64,000 nucleotides of DNA from Bacteroidales bacterium (GTDB lineage Bacteria > Bacteroidota > Bacteroidia > Bacteroidales > UBA10428). The position numbers and the translations under genes were made by a program. The notes under the pieces are model-generated. The model was given only the letters and a program-made list of their open reading frames with translations. It did no database searches and had not been told where the DNA came from. Shown piece by piece: positions 57,857-64,000 of this stretch. The DNA lies in the NCBI GenBank assembly GCA_016929525.1, contig JAFGIP010000064.1:1-64000 (forward strand). Reading direction: 5' to 3'. How positions within the stretch are numbered: the first letter of the stretch is position 1; each line of letters opens with the position of its first letter.

Positions 57857-58796
57857 CAGATAAAGCCTTTTTTCTTTCCAAGTATTCTTTTATAATTTCT
57901 TTGACAATTTCACCTGCAGGTTGTATTTTATCCAACAGTGCCGATACCTGTCCTATTTCCAGTTCACCCTCTTCGAGGTCACCCTCAAAGATACCCAATT
58001 TACTTCTTCCCTCACCCAGAATTTTCAGCAGCTCGATCCTTGAAGAACCCTGCTCTTCTGCTTTTGTGATATGTTGATAAAAATTATTTCTTATCATTCT
58101 TACCGGTATGAGCTTTTTTAATGATAAACGCGTATCCCCTTCATTTATTTCAATGACTTTCTTCTTAAATTCAAGGTGTGCCGACGATTCTTCCGTAACT
58201 GCAAACCTGCTTCCTGCCTGAATACCGTCGGCTCCCAGGGCGATTGCCGCCAGAAGTGAACCTCCGCCATACATTCCGCCGGCTGCTATCAGGGGCAGAT
58301 CAGTTATTTTTCTTACTGCAGGTATCAGTACAAAAGTGGTTGATTCCTCACGTCCGTTGTGCCCGCCGGCTTCGAACCCTTCAGCCACCAATGCATCTGT
58401 ACCCGCTTCAACAGCTTTTATCGCATATTTACTCCCAGCGATTACATGTGTTACAATGCACCGATTCTCTTTAAGTACCGTTGTCCATGTTTTAGGGTTC
58501 CCTGCAGAAGTAAAAACGATCTTAACATTCTCTTTCAGTATGATGTCGATCTTCTGACCTACATCGGGCCCCAGCAGGGGCAGGTTCACGCCAAAAGGTT
58601 TATCGGTATTTTCTCTGGCTTTCTGAATATGGGTGAGTAATAATTCAGGGGTCATGCTTCCCGCGCCGATAAGTCCCAGACCTCCTGCATTACTTACGGC
58701 TGCTGCCAGCCGCCAGCCGCTGCACCATACCATACCTGCCTGAACAATGGGGTATTGAATGCCGAATAATTTGCAGATCCGATTGTTTTCAAACAT
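57849..58796 (-). CDS. Nitronate monooxygenase / FabK-like FMN enzyme
   Basis: A 315-residue TIM-barrel FMN protein of the NMO/FabK group: 'YPIVQAGMVWCSGWRLAAAVSNAGGLGLIGAG', 'GFEAGGHNGR' and 'IAAGGMYGGGSLLAAIALGADGIQAGSRF'. The group covers both nitronate detoxification and enoyl-ACP reduction, which cannot be separated by reading alone. The 'GGHNGR' His is the usual active-site residue. Its 3' end overlaps the T9SS protein gene by 8 bp; a functional link is doubtful. Confidence 0.88.
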   Translation of the reverse strand: MFENNRICKLFGIQYPIVQAGMVWCSGWRLAAAVSNAGGLGLIGAGSMTPELLLTHIQKARENTDKPFGVNLPLLGPDVGQKIDIILKENVKIVFTSAGNPKTWTTVLKENRCIVTHVIAGSKYAIKAVEAGTDALVAEGFEAGGHNGREESTTFVLIPAVRKITDLPLIAAGGMYGGGSLLAAIALGADGIQAGSRFAVTEESSAHLEFKKKVIEINEGDTRLSLKKLIPVRMIRNNFYQHITKAEEQGSSRIELLKILGEGRSKLGIFEGDLEEGELEIGQVSALLDKIQPAGEIVKEIIKEYLERKKALSDD

Positions 58797-59043
58797 GGTA
58801 GTATTTTATGTAAAATTAAAAATAGAAATGAAAAGGTGAATTCCGTGAACCGGTTTATGATTAGCAAAAAGATAAAACGGGACGATTATTAACAGCTCTG
58901 TTCATAATATTTCCGGGTTTTTTTACTGAAATGCTATATTTGTGCCCTTGAGGGATGCAACCGGATATTTTTGACCAGTACTTTATACATGCGTTGGAAC
59001 TGAATCGGGTAGTGAAATACAAAAAGAATGTGTAAATTTCTAT

Positions 59044-60843
59044 ATGGCCACTCAACAAATGAATAATACACTGAATAAGTGGAATTCACTGTTAAGCAAG
59101 TTTACTGCCTGGCGCATCAGGAGACTGACAGATAAACAGCTGATGCTTATACTCAGTGTTATAGTCGGATTGTTAGTCGGCTTTGCTGCTGTTATCATAA
59201 AAAATCTTGTGCACCTGATTCAGGTATGGGTCAGTGAAGTGGTGGCCTACAAACACGGATTTCTCTTCATCGTTGCACCACTCGCAGGGCTTTCACTTAC
59301 TGTTGTATTCGTAAAATATATAAACCGGAAGCCTGTCCGTCATGGTATTCCCGGGGTGTTATTTGCTTTATCGAAGAAAAAGGGTATAATGAATACCCAT
59401 AACTTATACTCATCAATTGTTACCAGTGCCCTGACTGTCGGATTCGGAGGTTCAGTAGGGTTGGAAGGACCGACGGTAGCAACAGGTGGTGCTATAGGCT
59501 CAACCATCGGGCAGATGTTAAGACTGAGCTATAAACAGATAACCCTGCTGCTGGGTTGTGCCTGTGCCGGTGCCATGGCAGCAATCTTCAAAGCGCCCAT
59601 TGCTGCAATTGTATTCGCCCTGGAGGTAATTATGCTCGACCTGACCATGGCAGCCATTGTCCCGTTGCTGATATCATCGGCTACGGCTACACTCACTTCG
59701 TATTTCTTCCTGGGACAGAACTTCCTGTACTCCTTTTCGGTAACAGAGAGATTTCAGTTAGACCAGGTTTTGTGGTATATCATTTTTGCCGTGTTCACGG
59801 GTTTGCTGGCAGTGTATTTCAACAGGATGTATAACTTCATCTCGGAGCTGTTCGAAAAATTGCAGAATGTATTTGCCCGGCTTATCATTGGAGGGATCAT
59901 CCTCGGGATCATTATTTTCCTGGTCCCTTCGTTATATGGTGAGGGTTATGAAGTGATCAACTCAAGTTTAAGAGGACAATACGGATTTCTGTACGACAAT
60001 ACCCTTTATTCGGCTTTCAGAGGCAGTATATGGATGACAATGATACTTTTCATGCTGCTGATGTTATTCAAGGTAATAGCAACTACCGTAACCTTTGGAA
60101 GTGGCGGCGTAGGAGGTGTTTTTGCCCCGACCCTGTTCACGGGAGGCATAGCAGGGCTCTTCTTTGCCCGGGTATTGGGAATGGCAGGAGTGGATGTAAA
60201 TTCATCAAACTTTGCACTGGTGGGTATGGCCGGCATGATATCGGCGGTGATACATGCCCCGCTAACAGCCATATTCCTTATTGCAGAGATCTCGGGAGGC
60301 TACCAGCTTTTCATGCCACTGATGATCGTTGCTACAATATCTTATGCAACAACAAAGATCTTTGTTGCGAATTCGGTATATACAATTCAGCTGGCCAAGA
60401 GAGGTGAGCTTCTTACACATCATAAAGACAAGGCCCTGCTGATGATGTTGAAGGTCAGTGATCTTATTGAGACCGATTTCAACGTGCTAAGGCCTTCGAA
60501 TACTTTGGGTGAATTGGTTGAAACAATTAAATTTGCACACCGTAATATTTTCCCGGTTGTTGAAAAAGACGGCACATTCAGGGGTATGATAAAACTGGAT
60601 GATATCAGGCATATCATGTTCAACACCGAATTGTACAACAGTATATATGTCCGCGACCTGATGTTTATGCCTGAGCAGGCCATATTATCACATGATACGG
60701 TTGAAGAAGTAGCCATGAAATTCAAAGAAAGCGGCAGATATAATATCACGGTCCTGGAACATGGGAAATATCTCGGGTTTATCTCGAGGGCAAAATTATT
60801 TTCGAGCTACAGAACGCTTATGGAAGATTTCTCTGAAGAATAA
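59044..60843 (+). CDS. ClC chloride channel/transporter with CBS domains (copy 1)
   Basis: A 599-residue ClC protein, about 18 membrane helices (30-440), then two CBS domains (about 460-595). The gate Glu is in GSVGLEGP (Glu141). 'FGSGGVGGVFAPTLFTGG' is the second filter loop. The first-filter serine of the usual GSGIP is His here (RHGIP, His100). It may be a chloride channel or an H+/Cl- antiporter; the internal proton-side Glu of E. coli ClC lies in a segment 'FALEVIML' that keeps an acidic residue. It is followed 9 bp later by a paralogue. Confidence 0.95.
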   Translation: MATQQMNNTLNKWNSLLSKFTAWRIRRLTDKQLMLILSVIVGLLVGFAAVIIKNLVHLIQVWVSEVVAYKHGFLFIVAPLAGLSLTVVFVKYINRKPVRHGIPGVLFALSKKKGIMNTHNLYSSIVTSALTVGFGGSVGLEGPTVATGGAIGSTIGQMLRLSYKQITLLLGCACAGAMAAIFKAPIAAIVFALEVIMLDLTMAAIVPLLISSATATLTSYFFLGQNFLYSFSVTERFQLDQVLWYIIFAVFTGLLAVYFNRMYNFISELFEKLQNVFARLIIGGIILGIIIFLVPSLYGEGYEVINSSLRGQYGFLYDNTLYSAFRGSIWMTMILFMLLMLFKVIATTVTFGSGGVGGVFAPTLFTGGIAGLFFARVLGMAGVDVNSSNFALVGMAGMISAVIHAPLTAIFLIAEISGGYQLFMPLMIVATISYATTKIFVANSVYTIQLAKRGELLTHHKDKALLMMLKVSDLIETDFNVLRPSNTLGELVETIKFAHRNIFPVVEKDGTFRGMIKLDDIRHIMFNTELYNSIYVRDLMFMPEQAILSHDTVEEVAMKFKESGRYNITVLEHGKYLGFISRAKLFSSYRTLMEDFSEE

Positions 60844-60852
60844 TTACACAAA

Positions 60853-62631
60853 ATGACTGAAACGAATTTTCTGGGAAGATTTCTGGTATGGAAGAATAAA
60901 CACTTACAGCATAAGCAATTTGTTTATATTTTAAGCTTATTTATCGGAATAATAAGCGGTTTGGCAGCAGTACTCCTGAAAAATGTTGTGCATTATACAC
61001 AGCATTTCCTTATACATCGGTTACCGGCTGATAATAAGCTGAATTTTCTCTACCTGTTTTTCCCTTTTGCGGGCATTGTATTAACGGTGCTGTTTGTCAA
61101 ATTTCTTGTGAAGGATAAGATAGGACATGGGGTTAGCCGCATCCTGTTTGCCATTTCGAAGCGTAATGGTATCATGCGTCCGCATAATAATTACTCGTCG
61201 TTTATTGCCAGTATTTTTACCGTAGGCTTTGGGGGGTCGGTAGGACTTGAAGCACCTATCGTACTTACCGGATCGTCTGTGGGTTCGACTCTCGGACGCA
61301 TTTTCAAAATGAATTATAAAACCACGATCATCCTGATAGGATGCGGTGCCGCAGGTGCCATTGCCGGGATATTCAAAGCACCCATAGCAGCGGTGATCTT
61401 TGCACTCGAGGTACTCATGCTCGACCTTACATTGTGGTCGATAATACCTTTGCTCATCAGTGCGGTCACTGCTCTTGTGATATCGTATTTTTTCCTGGGC
61501 AAGGCAGAGATCTTTACCTTTGAACTAGCTACCCAGTTTGAGCTTGCACGGATACCCTACTATATTATTCTTGGTGTGTTCTGCGGACTGGCTTCATATT
61601 ATTTCACGCGCGGGAATGTTTATATCGAATCGCTGTTCAGCAGGGTGAAAAAAGAATTTGTGAAACCTCTTATCGGAGGACTGTTGCTGGGACTGGTAAT
61701 TCTGTTCCTGCCGCCGCTTTACGGTGAGGGTTATAATACGCTGGATGCCCTGCTTAACGGTAATCCCGTTGAGATAACCTATGGCAGTTTGTTTTTTAGT
61801 CTGCAGGATAATATCCTGATGTTCGGCCTTTTCTTACTGTTAATAATGATCTTTAAGGTAGTTGCCACTGCGGTAACCAACGGGGCCGGCGGAGTAGGGG
61901 GGATATTTGCGCCTACCCTGTTCATGGGTGGTATTGCAGGCTATTTTGTTGCCAGGGTGATAAACCTATTCAGTTTTGCACAGGTTTCGGAACGAAACTT
62001 CTCTCTGGTAGGTATGGCGGGTATGATGGCCGGCGTAATGCATGCACCCTTAACGGCCATATTCCTTATCGCGGAAATAACCGGCGGTTACGGTTTATTA
62101 TTACCTCTTATTATTACCTCTACCATTGCCTTTATCACCATCATGTATTTCGAACCCCATTCTATTTACACCATGCGACTGGCACAGCGGGGTGAGCTTA
62201 TTACACACCACAAAGACAAAGCAGTACTTACACTTATTGAGATGGGTAAGGTGATCGAGAAAGATTTTATTGAATTAAAGCCAACCGATAAACTTACAGT
62301 ACTGATAAATGCCATTTCAAAATCGAAGCGTAACATATTCCCTGTTATCAGCAATGAAATGCTTGTGGGGATCGTGCTGCTCGATGATATCCGGCACATC
62401 ATTTTCAATACCGACATGCATGAGACAACTTTTGTCCGCGATGTGATGATCTTACCACCCGCCCATGTTTCGCCTGATGAGCCTATGGATGCTGTAATGA
62501 AAAAGTTTGAAGATACCGCCAGCTGGAACCTGCCCGTTATTAATAACGGCAGGTATATCGGGTTCTTATCGAAATCGAAATTATTCTCTGTTTACAGGAA
62601 GTGGCTTATTGATATCTCTTCGGAAGACTGA
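60853..62631 (+). CDS. ClC chloride channel/transporter with CBS domains (copy 2)
   Basis: A 592-residue paralogue of the preceding gene. The gate Glu is in GSVGLEAP (Glu133), with Ala where copy 1 has Gly. The first-filter motif is GHGVS (residues 91-95), unlike RHGIP in copy 1. The 'NGAGGVGGIFAPTLFMGG' filter and both CBS domains are intact. The two genes are 9 bp apart and surely co-transcribed, so the pair may form a heterodimer, or differ in ion selectivity. Confidence 0.95.
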   Translation: MTETNFLGRFLVWKNKHLQHKQFVYILSLFIGIISGLAAVLLKNVVHYTQHFLIHRLPADNKLNFLYLFFPFAGIVLTVLFVKFLVKDKIGHGVSRILFAISKRNGIMRPHNNYSSFIASIFTVGFGGSVGLEAPIVLTGSSVGSTLGRIFKMNYKTTIILIGCGAAGAIAGIFKAPIAAVIFALEVLMLDLTLWSIIPLLISAVTALVISYFFLGKAEIFTFELATQFELARIPYYIILGVFCGLASYYFTRGNVYIESLFSRVKKEFVKPLIGGLLLGLVILFLPPLYGEGYNTLDALLNGNPVEITYGSLFFSLQDNILMFGLFLLLIMIFKVVATAVTNGAGGVGGIFAPTLFMGGIAGYFVARVINLFSFAQVSERNFSLVGMAGMMAGVMHAPLTAIFLIAEITGGYGLLLPLIITSTIAFITIMYFEPHSIYTMRLAQRGELITHHKDKAVLTLIEMGKVIEKDFIELKPTDKLTVLINAISKSKRNIFPVISNEMLVGIVLLDDIRHIIFNTDMHETTFVRDVMILPPAHVSPDEPMDAVMKKFEDTASWNLPVINNGRYIGFLSKSKLFSVYRKWLIDISSED

Positions 62632-63045
62632 TAGGGAGAACGGAGAACGGAAACAGGAAACCGGAGGTGGAAGTTAGAAGCCAGAAGCTGGAAGCTGAAA
62701 GCTCCCGATCTAAACCATAATCATTCTCAACTTCTCAACCACCAACTTTAAACCTGCCTGCCGGTTTATAAACAGGCGGGCTTTAAACTTTAAACTAACT
62801 ACCCACTATTTTTCATAAGAATATCATTCACACATCCTTTTCTTTGATTTAAGTAAAGTGAAATGCTTTTGAAATAATATTTTTTTACCTGCCCGTTTAG
62901 TATTTTATTATTACACCGGTAAACTCTCACGTGAAAACCGCAGGGTACGTTATCATTCCGTTATTTGCAATAAGCTGTTAGGTTAACAATAGGACAATGG
63001 CTCTGCGGTTTTAGTTTTTAAAAAACTTTTAAAGAATTAAAATAT
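62632..63045. repeat. Repeat-rich spacer before the HTH gene
   Basis: About 414 bp without a gene. It starts with degenerate AGAACGG/AGAAGC-like short repeats (62636-62697). Then comes a zero-loop palindrome (62756-62781, 11 of 13 bases paired) of GCCTGCCGGTTTA type, common between Bacteroidota genes. At 62934-62943 and 63003-63012 a 10-bp perfect inverted repeat (AAAACCGCAG / CTGCGGTTTT) spans 59 bp right before the HTH gene. Confidence 0.55.
62934..63012 (+). promoter_or_regulatory. Candidate leader RNA hairpin upstream of the HTH gene
   Basis: AAAACCGCAG (62934-62943) pairs perfectly with CTGCGGTTTT (63003-63012), ending 33 bp before the HTH ATG. A 59-base loop lies between and contains GTTAGGTTAAC-like short symmetry. 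A short T run follows the right arm, so it could be a terminator or a regulatory leader. Confidence 0.35.
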
Positions 63046-63351
63046 ATGAATACATTATCCGAACTGGAGAATCTTGAAAAGATACATCACATAATTAAAA
63101 TCAGAAAGAGAGGTACACCGGGAGAACTGGCAAACCGGTTAAATATTTCAAGAAGCTGTTTATACAGATATATCAGTAAACTGGAAGAATTTGGAGCGGA
63201 AGTAGTCTATTCAAGAACTGGTGGATTTTTTTATTATAAAAATAATTTTGAATTTAGGCTGGTTGTTGAGATTAATGCCATGTTAAAAACTTTTGGAGGA
63301 AAAAATTTTTTCCGTCCCTTTATTTTGGACGGGGGGATTTTACATTTGTAA
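63046..63351 (+). CDS. Small HTH protein (HTH_11/DeoR-like)
   Basis: A 101-residue protein whose N-terminal 60 residues form a winged-helix-turn-helix of the HTH_11 type (KRGTPGELANRLNISRSCLYRYISKLEEFGAEVVYSRTGGFFYYKN), with no ligand domain. It probably binds DNA and controls the peptide gene that starts 78 bp downstream. The last 40 bases of the gene, together with sequence past the stop, can form an RNA hairpin (63302-63341). Confidence 0.8.
   Translation: MNTLSELENLEKIHHIIKIRKRGTPGELANRLNISRSCLYRYISKLEEFGAEVVYSRTGGFFYYKNNFEFRLVVEINAMLKTFGGKNFFRPFILDGGILHL
63302..63341 (+). promoter_or_regulatory. RNA hairpin overlapping the 3' end of the HTH gene
   Basis: Core stem CCGTCC (63312-63317) with GGACGG (63327-63332). 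It can extend outward through a row of U-G wobble pairs (63308-63311 against 63333-63336) and A-T pairs, with one bulge at 63306. It lies inside the coding end of the HTH gene and before the peptide gene. It could stop or slow transcription, or protect the mRNA end. Confidence 0.45.
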
Positions 63352-63429
63352 TTACAAGACGTAATTGGCCAAAAGGTTTTGTAGGTAAACCAACACCTGC
63401 TTTTAAAGTTGGGTTAAATTCAAAAAGTT

Positions 63430-63585
63430 ATGAAAAATATCGAAAAAAAATCGTTATGTAAATTTAAAGAGTACAATGTGGATAATATGGAAAACATAAT
63501 TGGAGGCCAGGAAATTCAAATCTGTATCACATTTTCTGGTTTCTTCGACGGGATAAAGAAAAATGAAGATATAAGATTCAATTAA
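63430..63585 (+). CDS. Double-glycine leader peptide (bacteriocin/RiPP-like precursor)
   Basis: A 51-residue gene. Residues 1-26 form a leader ending in Gly25-Gly26, with the Bacteroidota GG-leader pattern: basic start MKNIEKKSL, then KFKEY, an acidic region and ENIIGG. The putative core is 25 residues from Gln27 (QEIQICITFSGFF...). Such leaders are cut after GG by peptidase-containing ABC transporters (C39 type), which are not in this window. The core has only one cysteine, so lanthionine-type rings are unlikely. Start is the ATG at 63430, and a terminator follows 8 bp past the stop. No radical-SAM gene is visible before the edge. Confidence 0.7.
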   Translation: MKNIEKKSLCKFKEYNVDNMENIIGGQEIQICITFSGFFDGIKKNEDIRFN

Positions 63586-63593
63586 CTCTTAAT

Positions 63594-63632
63594 ATTACGG
63601 TCTCACAATGAATTTTGTGGGATCGTAATTTT
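63594..63632 (+). terminator. Rho-independent terminator after the GG peptide gene
   Basis: Arms ATTACGGTCTCACAA (63594-63608) and TTGTGGGATCGTAAT (63615-63629) pair at 13 of 15 positions with the other two as wobble, six-base loop, then a T run (63629-63632). Confidence 0.8.
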
Positions 63633-63663
63633 AAATATCAATTAATGTAACTAAAGTAAGAAA

Positions 63664-64000
63664 ATGAAAACATTATTTGCTGGTTTAATTATTATTAGTA
63701 TGACTGCTTCTTGCGGGTTATTGATAAAATTATTATCACATCAAAACGGAATATTGGACACAGAGGGGATGGATAATATAGAATCACCAAATAATGACGA
63801 TAATACCATTTTTATAACGCATAGGATTTTTAAATATCATGTCAGCCAAAGAGAAATCAACAGGTGTATAAATTTTGATCTGGAAATGGTTGTTATTCCG
63901 GGATATGTAAATTCCCAGACAAAAATTAAATATAAATACAAGTACAATCCGGCCGATTTAACGCAAGAGGAAATAATTGATTTTACGGATTCAATCTATG
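63664..64000 (+). CDS. Lipoprotein, partial (runs off the window)
   Basis: An open frame from the ATG at 63664 to the window edge (112 codons seen). The signal peptide MKTLFAGLIIISMTASC ends in a lipobox with Cys17. The rest (acidic, then 'ITHRIFKYHVSQREINRC', 'INFDLEMVVIPGY') resembles no domain I know. It is 78 bp past the GG peptide gene and beyond its terminator. Confidence 0.65.
   Translation, partial: MKTLFAGLIIISMTASCGLLIKLLSHQNGILDTEGMDNIESPNNDDNTIFITHRIFKYHVSQREINRCINFDLEMVVIPGYVNSQTKIKYKYKYNPADLTQEEIIDFTDSIY

Noticed and set aside
58861-59058. 65-codon minus-strand open frame overlapping the start of the first ClC gene
   Set aside because: No recognisable content and it overlaps a well-supported gene.

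Overview
The window looks like chromosome of an AT-rich member of the Bacteroidota, probably the Bacteroidales/Marinilabiliales side. The signs are several secreted proteins with type IX secretion (T9SS) C-terminal sorting domains, a gingipain-type C25 peptidase, a DUF4831 lipoprotein, near-absence of Shine-Dalgarno sequences, matches to the Bacteroidota -7 promoter element TAnnTTTG, and a double-glycine leader peptide of Bacteroidota style. No rRNA, CRISPR array, phage or intact transposase was seen. One tRNA is present, tRNA-Gly(CCC).

Region 1 (1-18902) is a surface-polysaccharide locus. It holds three cytoplasmic glycosyltransferases, a Wzx-like flippase, an O-antigen ligase/polymerase-like protein, and two separate MBOAT + SGNH O-acylation modules, the second also with a DUF418 membrane protein. 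It also holds a nucleotide-sugar block (glucose-1-phosphate cytidylyltransferase, SDR epimerase/dehydratase, RmlC-like epimerase, C-methyltransferase, PIG-L deacetylase). This block suggests a branched CDP-linked sugar, but no textbook CDP-glucose 4,6-dehydratase is visible here. Inside the locus sit an MntA/HepT toxin-antitoxin pair whose toxin carries an in-frame amber codon, a GC-rich nested palindrome next to it, and a possible decayed gene at 7822-8134.

Region 2 (19058-37203) carries secreted proteins and mixed functions. There are two large T9SS cargo proteins in tandem (an SGNH hydrolase and a LamG-like protein), a GT-C/GtrB-like pair, a POT peptide transporter, the NAD(P)HX repair enzyme Nnr translationally coupled to a DUF4831 lipoprotein, a 1536-residue C25 peptidase with Ig-like repeats, and a thioredoxin-fold protein.

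Region 3 (37399-62631) is mostly housekeeping: a sulfotransferase, tRNA-Gly, metF and metH (one-carbon/methionine cycle), an acyl-CoA synthetase, a lone receiver domain, two small lipoproteins, and a DHOD-like enzyme. It continues with two tandem phosphofructokinases that both carry the pyrophosphate-type signature, purA, a Fur-family regulator, a Rel/Spo enzyme, a T9SS type-B protein overlapping a nitronate monooxygenase/FabK-like gene, and two tandem ClC-CBS channels. A 194-bp MITE-like palindromic element lies between the convergent SPOR lipoprotein and phosphofructokinase genes.

Region 4 (62632-64000) is the least ordinary part. Repeat-rich spacer DNA leads to a small HTH protein whose 3' end encodes a strong RNA hairpin. 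Next comes a 51-codon gene for a peptide with a Bacteroidota-type GG leader, followed by its own terminator and then a lipoprotein cut by the window edge. This resembles the start of a secreted-peptide (bacteriocin/RiPP-like or signalling) locus, and its export genes would lie beyond 64000 if the idea is right.
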